Part shown: piece by piece, positions 16,370 to 24,465 of the stretch
How positions within the stretch are numbered: position 1 is the first letter of the stretch
Layout: each line of letters starts with the position of its first letter
Source: Novosphingobium album (ex Hu et al. 2023)
GTDB lineage: Bacteria; Pseudomonadota; Alphaproteobacteria; Sphingomonadales; Sphingomonadaceae
Direction: 5' to 3'
NCBI RefSeq assembly: GCF_022832385.1
Contig: NZ_JALHLE010000001.1
Location: 62,001 to 126,000 of the forward strand
Length of the DNA stretch: 64,000 bases
Translations under genes and position numbers: made by a program
Notes under the pieces: generated by a model
The model's database searches: none
What the model was told of the DNA's origin: nothing
What the model saw: only the letters and a program-made list of their open reading frames with translations

Positions 16370-16769
16370 AAGTAATTCCTTTCCGGTTCAACCTCTGGAA
16401 AGCTGGAACCGTGCGGATACTCCCGTGGGAGCTTGGCCCGCTGCGGCACCGGTATGTGCGCTTTCCATGTGGATTTGCCAAAGCCGAAGGGGTCGCGAAT
16501 TCGACCCGACCTGCGCTAGCGGGGCCGCCCTTAGACAGATTTCCGGCTAAAATCCAGCCCCAATTGCCGCACCGTCTTCCCCGGCACGCAAACTCACACC
16601 GGAATGGACTATTTTTTGGCCCAATCTGGGCATCCATCCGCCTTCTGACGCTTTTCCATTCCTGCAATCGTTATTACATTAACCAGCACCTCAAATTTGG
16701 CAGATTCAGGAAATCTGAAGGGGCCGGATTCAAATTGCCAAATGGGCGTGTTGGAAAAGGAGACTCGTC
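16370..16769. promoter_or_regulatory. 400-base divergent intergenic region between rpsB and a small membrane protein gene
   Basis: No gene is supported here. The region must hold the rpsB promoter and leader (-) and the leader of the small gene at 16770 (+). On the plus side an 8-bp inverted repeat, ATTTGGCA (16695-16702) with TGCCAAAT (16736-16743), encloses a small hairpin, CAGAT (16701-16705) with ATCTG (16713-16717). A strong ribosome site, AAAAGGAG, ends the region. The middle (16600-16700) is AT-richer than its neighbours, as expected for promoters. Confidence 0.55.
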
Positions 16770-17057
16770 ATGAGTGTCATTCCGCCTGTCCTGTTCGGCC
16801 TGGCTGCCATTTTCGCGGTTTCATTGATCGTTGGCAGCCTGAAACGGAGCCTGACTGGCATTCGCCTCATACGGCCGCAGTTGCGCGATCAGCCCATGGA
16901 AGTCGTTGTGACGTCCTCCACCTTGAACCTGCGGCTGCCTGCTGCCTTCGTGACTGGCACCCGCCGGTCTCCCAAGCATCATCGGCGCGGCTTGGGCCCG
17001 AAACCGATCACCCACCGCCCCCATCACTATCCGCGTCCCGCCGCACCGGCAATCTGA
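16770..17057 (+). CDS. Small membrane protein of unknown function (paralogue A)
   Basis: I do not recognise a named family. The 95-residue product has one N-terminal hydrophobic helix (about residues 6-24, PPVLFGLAAIFAVSLIVGS), then a basic region with RLIRPQLRDQPMEVVV and a tail rich in His, Arg and Pro. A strong ribosome site (AAAAGGAG, 7 bases before the ATG) argues that it is real. It resembles the product at 17299: both share an LFxLA helix start, a (L/I)RxQLRxxP box, and LPAxFxxG further on. Function is unknown. Confidence 0.68.
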   Translation: MSVIPPVLFGLAAIFAVSLIVGSLKRSLTGIRLIRPQLRDQPMEVVVTSSTLNLRLPAAFVTGTRRSPKHHRRGLGPKPITHRPHHYPRPAAPAI

Positions 17058-17298
17058 CACCGGTCTGACCGCAACGGCGGCTGCGAGCCGCCAAGCTGCC
17101 TGTCCAGCTCCAAAAGCCAATTGTTGAAACCTGGCACCTGCAAATCATCCTGCAGGCCGGACGATTTCGGCTTGACAGCAAGAGAACAAAATGAGAACAC
17201 GACCTTATTGGAACATTGATAGAACAGTTTCTCGTTTTCCACAAGCTGCCCACAGGCTTTACGACAGGCCTCCGGACAGCGGTTCGAAAGGAACGGTC

Positions 17299-17568
17299 AT
17301 GACTGCGCTTTCCGCCTGCCTCTTTACGCTGGCCATGCTGGCGTCGATCTGGATCATCGCCGCAACCTGGCGGTGCTATGGCGCAGGCGCGTTGACCCTT
17401 CGAACTCAGCTCAGGGCTTGCCCCGAAAGTATCGTGATTTTCTGGAAATCGACCGAACGCCGGCAATCCTTGCCGGCGCCGTTCAGGAAGGGCCGAGCGG
17501 AGCGCCTTGCTCGTCGAAACCTTCGGGCACCAGGTCTGGAGTGGCCGGGAACGGCGCTTGCCGCCTGA
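17299..17568 (+). CDS. Small membrane protein of unknown function (paralogue B)
   Basis: This 89-residue product begins MTALSACLFTLAMLASIW, one hydrophobic helix, followed by LTLRTQLRACPES and an Arg-rich tail. A ribosome site (AAAGGAA) sits 6 bases before ATG 17299; the frame is open further upstream to 17191 without a good start. It looks like a diverged copy of the 16770 product. The last 86 bases overlap the 3' end of pssA on the other strand, so the true C-terminus deserves care. Function is unknown. Confidence 0.6.
   Translation: MTALSACLFTLAMLASIWIIAATWRCYGAGALTLRTQLRACPESIVIFWKSTERRQSLPAPFRKGRAERLARRNLRAPGLEWPGTALAA
17459..17477 (-). terminator. Hairpin just downstream of pssA
   Basis: GCCGGCAA and TTGCCGGC form a perfect 8-bp stem with a 3-base loop, beginning 6 bases after the pssA stop on the minus strand. 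The U tract is poor, so termination would be weak. The hairpin lies inside the paralogue B coding frame. Confidence 0.45.
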
Positions 17569-18361
17569 TCTTCGCATAAGCGGCCCAGCCGACGGGTATG
17601 AGCAGCAAATAGCTGATGGTGATTGCAGCAAGGGTGAACCACGGTTCGGTCAGAAGGGCCGCCACAACAAGACCAACTAATGCAATCATGCCAAGACGCA
17701 GGCTGTTGGGCGGGCGCAGACGTGACCAGCCGAGTGTCGGCAGACTGGAAATCATCAGGAACGCGATCAACGCCATCCAGACACTTACAAGAATCGGATT
17801 CGCGAATTCGGAGCGGCCGCTGGCGATCCAGAGGTACATCGGCAGGAACGCCAGCGCGGCGCCGAGCGGCGCCGGAACCCCGGTCAGGAACCCTGCCTGC
17901 TTATGCGGCTGCTCCAGCATGTCGAGCCGGGCATTGAAGCGCGCCAGCCGCAGGACGCAGCAGATCGCAAACGCAAGCGCGGCAATCCAGCCCACGCTGG
18001 GCACCTGGTGCAGCGTCCACAGATAGACGATCAGCGCCGGACCGACACCAAAGGAAATCGCATCAGCCAGACTGTCGAGTTCTGCGCCGAACCGGGTCTG
18101 GGCCCTGAGCAGCCGCGCCGCGCGCCCGTCGATGCCATCAAGCAGACCTGCCAGAATCACCGCCTGAACCGCGCGGTCGAAGTCGCCGCCGATGGCAAAA
18201 CGGATGCCGGTCAGGCCCGAACAGAGCGCGGCGGCGGTAATCGCATTGGGAACGATTGCGCGCATCGAAAGACCGCGTGAGAAGCGGCGGCGTGACGCGG
18301 CCTGCGCTTCCGCAAAGCCATCTGGCTCCTCCGCGGGACTTTCACGCGGCGCCTCGTTCAT
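17483..18361 (-). CDS. pssA: CDP-diacylglycerol-serine O-phosphatidyltransferase
   Basis: PssA makes phosphatidylserine from CDP-diacylglycerol and serine. The 292-residue membrane protein carries the full CDP-alcohol phosphatidyltransferase motif DG(x2)AR(x8)G(x3)D(x3)D, read as DGRAAR, then G and the two aspartates in GAELDSLAD. Six to eight hydrophobic helices surround it. Its start overlaps psd by 4 bases, so the two enzymes of phosphatidylethanolamine synthesis are coupled. The C-terminal 29 codons overlap a small gene on the opposite strand. Confidence 0.93.
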   Translation of the reverse strand: MNEAPRESPAEEPDGFAEAQAASRRRFSRGLSMRAIVPNAITAAALCSGLTGIRFAIGGDFDRAVQAVILAGLLDGIDGRAARLLRAQTRFGAELDSLADAISFGVGPALIVYLWTLHQVPSVGWIAALAFAICCVLRLARFNARLDMLEQPHKQAGFLTGVPAPLGAALAFLPMYLWIASGRSEFANPILVSVWMALIAFLMISSLPTLGWSRLRPPNSLRLGMIALVGLVVAALLTEPWFTLAAITISYLLLIPVGWAAYAKIRRQAPFPATPDLVPEGFDEQGAPLGPS

Positions 18362-19116
18362 TGAGCGACGCCCTCAATCACCGATGCGGCCCCCATTTCA
18401 GCCAGCACGGTTTCGCCGGCAACGATCCGCTGCCCCATCAAGACGCGCGGCTCGGTGCCTTCGGGCAGATAAACGTCGACGCGGCTGCCGAAACGAATCA
18501 GCCCGATGCGCTGCCCGGCCGCAATGATGTCACCCGGTTTGATGAAAGGCACGATGCGCCGCGCAACCAGCCCGGCAATCTGCGTGAAGCAGATGCGCGT
18601 ACCGTCGCCACGCTCGATCAGGATGTGCTGCCGTTCGTTTTCCTCGCTCGCCTTGTCGAGATCGGCATTCACGAACTTGCCCGGGATATAGATCACCCGC
18701 TGCACCGTGCCGCCAATCGGCGCACGATTGATATGCACATCGAAGACCGACATGAAGATCGAAATCCGCGTAACCGGACCGACCGGCAGCGGCGCCAGAC
18801 CACTTCCGTCATCGACCGTCAGCTCGCGCGGCGGCGGCACTTTCTGGATCAGCGTGACAAGCCCGTCGGCCGGCGCGATGATGCACCGCTCATCCTGTGG
18901 CGTAACCCGCACCGGGTCACGGAAGAACGCCAGCACGCACAGCGTCAGCACGGCCAGCGGCCAGCCCACCCAGGGACCGAGGATCAGCCAGCCGATCAGC
19001 GCAATGCCGCCGGCGATCGCGCCGAACTTGCGCCCTTCGGCATGAACGGAGGGCCATTGCCACGATGCTTCGCCGCGGCCCTGATTATCGAGAATGTCTG
19101 AAGGCATCGGCCCCAT
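18358..19116 (-). CDS. psd: Phosphatidylserine decarboxylase proenzyme
   Basis: Psd decarboxylates phosphatidylserine to phosphatidylethanolamine. It self-cleaves to form a pyruvoyl cofactor. The 252-residue product is the short form of the family, with an N-terminal hydrophobic pair of helices (residues 33-66), [16 protein letters not shown], and the cleavage site in [14 protein letters not shown], where G-S replaces the LGST form of the long E. coli enzyme. It is first in the psd-pssA unit. Confidence 0.94.
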   Translation of the reverse strand: MGPMPSDILDNQGRGEASWQWPSVHAEGRKFGAIAGGIALIGWLILGPWVGWPLAVLTLCVLAFFRDPVRVTPQDERCIIAPADGLVTLIQKVPPPRELTVDDGSGLAPLPVGPVTRISIFMSVFDVHINRAPIGGTVQRVIYIPGKFVNADLDKASEENERQHILIERGDGTRICFTQIAGLVARRIVPFIKPGDIIAAGQRIGLIRFGSRVDVYLPEGTEPRVLMGQRIVAGETVLAEMGAASVIEGVAQ

Positions 19117-19199
19117 CTAGTCGGTGAGCCCATGGACCGCAATGCCGCCCATACCGGGTTGGCACGCTCCATCGGATGTTTGCTGGGGAAGAGCACCGG

Positions 19200-19285
19200 T
19201 GGTGGACAGGGCTGGATTCGAACCAACGTACGCTTGCGCGGGCAGATTTACAGTCTGCTGCCTTTAACCACTCGGCCACCTGTCC
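19200..19285 (-). tRNA. tRNA-Tyr (GTA anticodon)
   Basis: The minus strand folds as a class II tRNA with a long variable arm. The acceptor GGACAGG pairs with CCTGTCC, and the anticodon stem GCAGA/TCTGC holds loop CTGTAAA (anticodon GTA). The T loop is TTCGAAT, and A73 with an encoded CCA lies at 19203-19200. Confidence 0.95.
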
Positions 19286-19453
19286 ACACCAGTAGCTGGC
19301 TTGCCGGCCTTCCCGAACGGGAGATACCGGCGTTTTTGGAGCTTCGAAAGAAGCCCCCGTTGCCGAGGAGCCGCGCCTTTGCCGAACCGAGCCTTGCCTG
19401 TCAATGGGGTCACTGCCAAAGCGGGAACAGATTTTTCACAGAAAGGACATTGA

Positions 19454-20284
19454 ATGAACAAGCGCGGCGAAGACCGGGAGGGCGGACGCGAAGGCAAGCG
19501 CCCTGGCCGGGCCCTGCGCGGCCGGGCGGGCCGGATGAAAAACGGCCGGGGAAGCGGACGTGCCTCGTCGGGCATGGTGCGCCTGTGGGGCCGCCACGCG
19601 GTGGAAGCGGCTCTCAAGAATCCCAACCGGAGTCATCGCAAGCTGTGGGCAACGCGCGAAGGGGTCGAATCGCTCGACGGCGAATTGCCGAGCGATTTCC
19701 CGGTCGAATGGGCCCAGCCCGCGGATCTCGCCCGACTCGTGGCCCGCGATGCGCCGCATCAGGGGCTGGTCCTCGAATGCGAACCACTCGACGACCTGTT
19801 CCTCGCCGACGTGCTCGACGGCGATCCGGATCGTCCGGTGGTCGTGCTCGATCAGGTGACCGATCCGCACAATGTCGGCGCGATCATGCGGTCTGCCGCC
19901 GCCTTCGATGCCTGCGCCATTGTCACGCAGGATCGCCATGCACCGCCCGAATCGGGCACTCTCGCAAAATCCGCATCGGGAGCGCTGGAAGTCATCCCCT
20001 GGATACGCGTGGTCAATCTGGCGCGCGCACTCGAGGAGATCGCCGAGGCCGGTTATTGGCGCATTGGCCTTGATGGCGAAGCGCAGAGCACGCTGGCAGA
20101 AGCCCTGCCCGCTGGCCCCGTTGCCCTCGTGTTGGGCGCAGAGGGTGAAGGCATGCGCCACAATATCGTGCAGCATTGCGACGCGATTGCCCGCCTGCCC
20201 ATCAGCGCGGCCATGGAAAGCCTGAATGTCAGCAATGCCGCCGCCATCGCGCTTTATGCCGCAGCGACCCGCCAACCGGTGTAG
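19454..20284 (+). CDS. rlmB: 23S rRNA 2'-O-methyltransferase of the RlmB/TrmH (SPOUT) family
   Basis: RlmB methylates the ribose of G2251 in the peptidyl-transferase region of 23S rRNA. The 276-residue product has a Gly/Arg-rich basic N-terminal extension (about 40 residues), a substrate-binding domain beginning VRLWGRHAVEAAL, and the SPOUT domain with VVLDQVTDPHNVGAIMRSA, VALVLGAEGEGM and ISAAMESLNVSNAAAIALY. These are the three family motifs. The exact rRNA target is inferred from the family. It is followed after 33 bases by a lipoprotein gene with its own ribosome site. Confidence 0.92.
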   Translation: MNKRGEDREGGREGKRPGRALRGRAGRMKNGRGSGRASSGMVRLWGRHAVEAALKNPNRSHRKLWATREGVESLDGELPSDFPVEWAQPADLARLVARDAPHQGLVLECEPLDDLFLADVLDGDPDRPVVVLDQVTDPHNVGAIMRSAAAFDACAIVTQDRHAPPESGTLAKSASGALEVIPWIRVVNLARALEEIAEAGYWRIGLDGEAQSTLAEALPAGPVALVLGAEGEGMRHNIVQHCDAIARLPISAAMESLNVSNAAAIALYAAATRQPV

Positions 20285-20317
20285 GACACCACAGGAGACC
20301 AATTCGAAGGAGGGCAA

Positions 20318-21157
20318 ATGCAGGGGAAATCACACCGCACAGGAGCCCGGCGCCTTGCCGCCGGGCTTACCGCCGCCGCACTGTCGATACTGTTGGCAGC
20401 ATGCATCTTTGCACCCGGAAAATTCACGTCACAGCTCGACCTGCGCAAGGACCACAGTTTCACGTTCCGTTACACGGGCGAGATCCTGATGGTGCCGATG
20501 ATGAAATCCGGCAAGGAAGAGGCCTTCAAACCCGAAGCCTGCAACGACGAGGAAACCTACGAGGAGCGCGACTGCACGAGCGAGGAAATCGCCCAGCAGA
20601 AGGCCGAGTGGGAACAGCAGCGCGAGGAAAAGAAGAAGAGCGACGCGCAGGCCGCGCAAATGTTCCTGGGGGGCATGGATCCCAGCAACCCCGAAACCGG
20701 CAGGGAACTGGCGACGAAGCTGCGCCGGCAGGCTGGCTGGAAAAAGGTCGAGTATATCGGCGACGGCAAGTTCGACGTCGATTTTGCGCTTTCCGGCAAG
20801 CTCGATCACGACTTCCTCTTCCCGACCATGGAAGGCTTCGCGATGAGCAATGCCTTTGTGCAGGTCTTCCTGCGGGAAGACGGCAACGTCCGCGTCGAGG
20901 CGCCTGGGTTCGGCCCGCCCAGCGGCGGCTCGGCGATGGCGGGCATGATGTCCGGGATGGGCAAGAGCGAAGGGCCGGATGAGGACGGTCCCACGGCAAT
21001 GGCCGACGGCACCTTCACCATCACGACCGATGCCCCGATCCTGGCCAACAATACCGACGAAGGCCCCAAGCCCGGTCCTGCCGGCGAAACGCTGGTGTGG
21101 CCGATCAACCCGCGCACCAAGGCGGCGCCGATCGCCTTGCTGAAAATGGCGCCCTGA
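20318..21157 (+). CDS. Lipoprotein of unknown function
   Basis: The 279-residue product has a lipoprotein signal peptide with the lipobox LAAC (cysteine near residue 28), then a strand-rich start KFTSQLDLRKDHSFTFRYTGE. A highly charged stretch (about residues 75-115, rich in Glu, Lys and Gln) and a Gly/Met-rich linker near residue 210 follow. No catalytic motif is visible. A strong ribosome site (GAAGGAGG) precedes ATG 20318. It may be cotranscribed with rlmB. I do not recognise the family; a periplasmic or outer-membrane-attached location is inferred from the lipobox. Confidence 0.75.
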   Translation: MQGKSHRTGARRLAAGLTAAALSILLAACIFAPGKFTSQLDLRKDHSFTFRYTGEILMVPMMKSGKEEAFKPEACNDEETYEERDCTSEEIAQQKAEWEQQREEKKKSDAQAAQMFLGGMDPSNPETGRELATKLRRQAGWKKVEYIGDGKFDVDFALSGKLDHDFLFPTMEGFAMSNAFVQVFLREDGNVRVEAPGFGPPSGGSAMAGMMSGMGKSEGPDEDGPTAMADGTFTITTDAPILANNTDEGPKPGPAGETLVWPINPRTKAAPIALLKMAP

Positions 21158-21178
21158 ACCCTGCACGCTTTCCGGCAT

Positions 21179-21213
21179 GAAAAACGCCGCGCCAACCTGA
21201 GTTGGCGCGGCGT
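21179..21213 (-). terminator. Terminator of the HU gene (possibly shared with the convergent lipoprotein gene)
   Basis: A perfect 13-bp stem (21184-21196 with 21201-21213) closes a 4-base loop, with TTTTT following on the minus strand. The plus-strand side has only AATTCGTT, so termination is best for hup and weaker for the lipoprotein gene. Confidence 0.9.
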
Positions 21214-21257
21214 AATTCGTTGAGCCTGTGAGGCGTTACAGGCTGCCGGAGAGCGTC

Positions 21258-21530
21258 TTAGTTGACGGCATCCTTCAGGCCCTTGCCGGCCTTGAACTTC
21301 GGCTGTGCCGAAGCCTTGATTTCCATCGGCTCGCCAGTGCGCGGGTTGCGGCCGGTCGAAGCCTTGCGCTTGGCGACCGAGAAGGTGCCGAAACCGACGA
21401 GGCGCACTTCGTCGCCCTTCTTGAGCGCGCCAGTGATGGCGTCAAACACGCTTTCGACCGCCTTGGTCGCGTCGCTGCGGGTCAGGCCGCTCGAATCGGC
21501 AACAGCGCTGATGAGATCGTTTTTGTTCAT
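21258..21530 (-). CDS. DNA-binding protein HU
   Basis: This is a 90-residue HU-family histone-like protein: MNKNDLISAVADSSGL at the start, the core VRLVGFGTFSVAKRKA, and the DNA-inserting beta-arm RNPRTGEPMEIKAS. HU bends and compacts DNA and acts as a dimer. The ribosome site is AGGTAGGGGG. It is a single-gene unit with its own terminator, and the upstream 400 bases contain a strong palindrome. Confidence 0.96.
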   Translation of the reverse strand: MNKNDLISAVADSSGLTRSDATKAVESVFDAITGALKKGDEVRLVGFGTFSVAKRKASTGRNPRTGEPMEIKASAQPKFKAGKGLKDAVN

Positions 21531-21707
21531 TATGGGAACCCCCTACCTTTCAGTGGAACCGGTTATGATGGGATATTGAGTCGCCTCGAGATGACGACGG
21601 AATTGAGCGGGTTTTCATGGCGGTGGCAAGGCCTAAACCACCGAGAAACCCGCAGTTTATCGTGTTTTTTCGCCATTCGGTTACTAATTCCCCCTTGTGC
21701 AGCGCAG

Positions 21708-21730
21708 CATGTTGCGCAGCGCGCAACATG
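21708..21730. repeat. Perfect 10-bp inverted repeat
   Basis: CATGTTGCGC (21708-21717) and GCGCAACATG (21721-21730) are perfect inverted repeats around a 3-base spacer. Outside them GTGCA (21697-21701) and TGCAC (21735-21739) can also pair, so an RNA copy could fold into a two-part stem. It lies about 180 bases upstream of the HU start. It may be an operator or a structured RNA; there is no T tract to make it a terminator. Confidence 0.7.
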
Positions 21731-21859
21731 TACTTGCACGACTGCCGGAGTCGCCCCGGCGCAGCATCGGAGAACATCGTCCTCAACGCTGTCTGGTATC
21801 CGGCGATTCGGTGAAAAAAGATTAATCGAAGAGCGGACCGTGCTCCGGAAAGGAGCCCG

Positions 21860-21897
21860 GCATAAAAAAGGCGGCCCGAGACCGAACCGCCTTTCTT
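21860..21897 (-). terminator. Terminator of the rpsP-rimM-trmD-rplS operon
   Basis: AAAGGCGG (21867-21874) pairs with CCGCCTTT (21887-21894). Six T residues follow on the minus strand, 37 bases or so after the rplS stop. Confidence 0.88.
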
Positions 21898-21930
21898 TCT
21901 GTCCGGCCGCAAGCGGCCGGCGAGCCAGAC

Positions 21931-22302
21931 TTACGCCTTGGCTTCGTTGACCTCGCGGCGTTCGGCGATGCGAGCGCGCTTACCGGTGCGGCCACGCAGG
22001 TAGTACAGCTTGGCGCGGCGCACGACGCCCTTGCGGACGACGGTGATCGAATCGAGGTTCGGCGAGTACAGCGGGAACACGCGCTCCACGCCTTCACCGA
22101 AGCTGATCTTGCGAACCGTGAAGTTCGAGTTGAAGCCACGGTTCGAACGCGCGATGCACACGCCTTCGAAGTTCTGCACACGGCTGCGCGTGCCTTCAAC
22201 CACCTTCACGCCGACGCGGACGGTGTCGCCCGGACGGAATTCGGGAATGTCCTTCGCGGCCTTGGCGATTTCCTCGGCCTCGATCTGCTGAATCAGGTTC
22301 AT
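21931..22302 (-). CDS. rplS: 50S ribosomal protein L19
   Basis: L19 sits at the 30S-50S interface. The 123-residue product starts [34 protein letters not shown] and carries [21 protein letters not shown] and the C-terminal [14 protein letters not shown] signature. The start at 22302 overlaps the trmD stop by 4 bases. Confidence 0.97.
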   Translation of the reverse strand: MNLIQQIEAEEIAKAAKDIPEFRPGDTVRVGVKVVEGTRSRVQNFEGVCIARSNRGFNSNFTVRKISFGEGVERVFPLYSPNLDSITVVRKGVVRRAKLYYLRGRTGKRARIAERREVNEAKA

Positions 22303-23045
22303 GAACCCAAGTCCTTCGTTTCCTGCCGCGCGCCAGAGGCAGACTGGTCCCGAGCGCCGACATGACGCTCCCAAAGGTCCGGTCTGCGTAACCGTGTATC
22401 ATCTTCCGCCCTTTGTTTCCGCCAGGCGGCGATTTTCGCATGATCCCCCGATCGCAGCACTTCAGGGATCGTGCGCCCTTCCCACTCGGTGGGCCGGGTA
22501 TAGTGCGGATACTCGAGAAGACCGTCCTCGAACGATTCCTCTGTCCCGCTGGAAGGCGCGCCCATTACGCCGGGAAGCAGGCGAATGCAAGCGTCTAACA
22601 GCATCAAGGCAGCCGGTTCCCCGCCGGAAAGCACGATATCGCCGACCGAGACCTCTTCCACGTCCCGCCCCTCGAAGATTCGTTCATCGAAACCCTCAAA
22701 ACGGCCGCACAGGACCGTGACGCCTGGTCCCGCCGCGAGTTCGCGCACACGGGCCTGGGTGATAGGCTTGCCACGCGGCGTCATGGCGATGACCGGCGCA
22801 TCCGGACTGAGGCTGCGCGCATGGTCGATGGCAGCGGCGAGAATGTCCGCCTTGAGCACCATTCCGGCACCACCGCCGGCAGGCGTATCGTCCACGGTGC
22901 GGTGCTTGTCCGTTGCGAAGTCGCGGATCTGAACCGGCGTCATCGACCACTTGCCCTCGGCCAACGCCCTGCCCGCCAGCGATACGCCGAGAGGGCCGGG
23001 GAACATGTCCGGGTAGAGAGTGAGGACGGTGGCGGCGAAGGTCAT
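22299..23045 (-). CDS. trmD: tRNA (guanine-N1-)-methyltransferase TrmD
   Basis: TrmD methylates G37 next to the anticodon in several tRNAs and so prevents frameshifting. The 248-residue SPOUT enzyme starts [20 protein letters not shown] and has [26 protein letters not shown]-type sequence (read here as [13 protein letters not shown]), and the knot segment [23 protein letters not shown] 23045 gives family length; the frame is open further upstream. It is separated from rimM by a gene for a small membrane protein. Confidence 0.96.
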   Translation of the reverse strand: MTFAATVLTLYPDMFPGPLGVSLAGRALAEGKWSMTPVQIRDFATDKHRTVDDTPAGGGAGMVLKADILAAAIDHARSLSPDAPVIAMTPRGKPITQARVRELAAGPGVTVLCGRFEGFDERIFEGRDVEEVSVGDIVLSGGEPAALMLLDACIRLLPGVMGAPSSGTEESFEDGLLEYPHYTRPTEWEGRTIPEVLRSGDHAKIAAWRKQRAEDDTRLRRPDLWERHVGARDQSASGARQETKDLGS

Positions 23046-23049
23046 GAGC

Positions 23050-23445
23050 TTACTCAAAGATTCTACGGTCGATCTTCTCTGCAAGTCTGCGACTTGCGAA
23101 CCACGCGACAGGCGCGGAAACGAAAAGGGCGATGACAACCAAAATACCAGCAGCCGGAAGCAGCCCTGCCACTACATATGATGCATCTTCGCCACTGTAG
23201 CTGCCCGCTATCAGGACAATAGGTAACATAGGCAGGCAGACTGATATTGCGGCAGACAAGGCGACGATACGTGTACGGCGCAAACGGCCGAAGCGGCAAA
23301 GCACGATCGCTGAGATCCATGCGGCCATAGCGCAGAACAGAGCCACGGCCAGCAACCCGAGATAGGGAGCCATCGTAGTCATCAGCCCCCTGTCGCCAGC
23401 GGCAAGCGGGTCGATAGACACCGTAATCCGGACTGGCTCCGCCAT
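23050..23445 (-). CDS. Small integral membrane protein of unknown function
   Basis: The 131-residue product has three or four hydrophobic helices (about residues 28-50, 60-82, 90-115), short basic loops ([10 protein letters not shown]) and a basic C-terminus ([14 protein letters not shown]). No family motif is visible to me. A good ribosome site (GGAGGGGG) precedes ATG 23445. It lies on the same strand between rimM and trmD, genes that are normally adjacent. It is 4 bases before trmD, so trmD may depend on its translation. Confidence 0.65.
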   Translation of the reverse strand: MAEPVRITVSIDPLAAGDRGLMTTMAPYLGLLAVALFCAMAAWISAIVLCRFGRLRRTRIVALSAAISVCLPMLPIVLIAGSYSGEDASYVVAGLLPAAGILVVIALFVSAPVAWFASRRLAEKIDRRIFE

Positions 23446-23475
23446 GGCCCCCTCCTGCTCCCGTCCTACGCGAAA

Positions 23476-23985
23476 CTAGTCGGCAAAGGCAGCACTCACT
23501 ACCAGCTTGTCAGCATTCCACTCGGGTACGGCCGCTTCGGTCATCGGCACCATGAAGCGCTGAAGGCGCCCCTTCTCGTCCGGCTCGGAACGTTCGATCT
23601 CGAGCACGTCTCCCGCACCGAAGTTCTCGACGGCAATCACAGTGCCCAGCACTGCCCCGTCGTCCGAAACCGCAGGCAGCCCGATGAGATCGGCGTGATA
23701 GTACTCGCCCTCGCCCAGCACGGGCATGGCCGAGCGCGGTACGGTCAGCGCCGTGCCGCGCAGCTTTTCCGCCGCGTTGCGATCGGCAACTTCCTCAAAC
23801 CGGGCAATGGCGCCGCCCTTGCCGTCGTCGCGCAGCTTTTTCAGCGTCAGCGCGGAATCGTTGAAGGCGCGGTAGCGCTTGAGCGCAGCCACGCCTTCTC
23901 CGAACAGCTTGAGGCGGACTTCGCCCGTCACGCCGTGGGCGCCGGTAATGGCTGCCAGCGTGACGGGACGATCGATACCAGCCAA
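23476..23985 (-). CDS. rimM: Ribosome maturation factor RimM
   Basis: RimM helps mature the head of the 30S subunit and binds S19. The 169-residue product has the N-terminal RimM barrel (VTLAAITGAHGVTGEVRLKLFGE) and the PRC-barrel C-terminal domain (YYHADLIGLPAVSDDGAVLG and LMVPMTEAAVPEWN-like RFMVPMTEAAVPEW). It follows rpsP by 3 bases, as is usual. Confidence 0.95.
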   Translation of the reverse strand: MAGIDRPVTLAAITGAHGVTGEVRLKLFGEGVAALKRYRAFNDSALTLKKLRDDGKGGAIARFEEVADRNAAEKLRGTALTVPRSAMPVLGEGEYYHADLIGLPAVSDDGAVLGTVIAVENFGAGDVLEIERSEPDEKGRLQRFMVPMTEAAVPEWNADKLVVSAAFAD

Positions 23986-23988
23986 GGC

Positions 23989-24432
23989 TTAGGCCTCGGT
24001 CGATTCCTCGGCAGCAGCTTCGGGAGCTGCTTCTTCGGCAGCCGGAGCTTCCTCGGCCGGAGCAGCGGCAGCAGCGGCAGCAGCCTCTTCGGCCTCACGC
24101 AGCTTCTCGGCCTTTTCCTCGGCGCGTTCCTTGGCCTTTTCGCCCGGCTCGCCCTTCTTCGGGTTGTTGGTCGCGGCGCGCTCCTTGATACCGGCCTTAT
24201 CCAGCATGCGGGCAACGCGGTCGGTCGGCTGCGCGCCAACGCTCAGCCAGTAGTTCACGCGGTCCTCGTTCAGCTTGACGCGGTTCTCGTCGTCCTTGGC
24301 GAGCAGCGGGTTGTAGGTGCCAACCTGCTCCAGGTACTTGCCGTCGCGCGGCGAGCGCGAGTTGGAAACGACGACCTTGTAGTAAGGACGCTTCTTCGCG
24401 CCACCGCGCGACAGACGGATCGAAACGGACAT
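23989..24432 (-). CDS. rpsP: 30S ribosomal protein S16 with long acidic C-terminal tail
   Basis: S16 is an early assembly protein of the 30S subunit. Residues 1-80 ([33 protein letters not shown]... ) are canonical. The remaining 65 or so residues form a Glu/Ala/Lys-rich tail of low complexity ([19 protein letters not shown] and similar), nearly doubling the length. Such tails occur in alphaproteobacterial S16, but their role is unclear. First gene of the rpsP-rimM-x-trmD-rplS unit. Confidence 0.95.
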   Translation of the reverse strand: MSVSIRLSRGGAKKRPYYKVVVSNSRSPRDGKYLEQVGTYNPLLAKDDENRVKLNEDRVNYWLSVGAQPTDRVARMLDKAGIKERAATNNPKKGEPGEKAKERAEEKAEKLREAEEAAAAAAAAPAEEAPAAEEAAPEAAAEESTEA

Positions 24433-24465
24433 TGTTCTACCTTTCCTTCAAATTCGTTCGAATGC

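Larger units (their letters stand above)
21531..21930. other. 400-base intergenic region between HU gene and rplS
   Basis: No gene is supported. It holds the HU promoter and leader (right after 21531), a long T/A-rich stretch around 21655-21690, the palindrome at 21708-21730, and the rplS terminator near 21860-21897. Confidence 0.6.

Noticed and set aside
14345-16375. Plus-strand open frame (676 codons) opposite tsf and rpsB
   Set aside because: Mirror of two highly conserved genes, with no ribosome site or homologous motifs.
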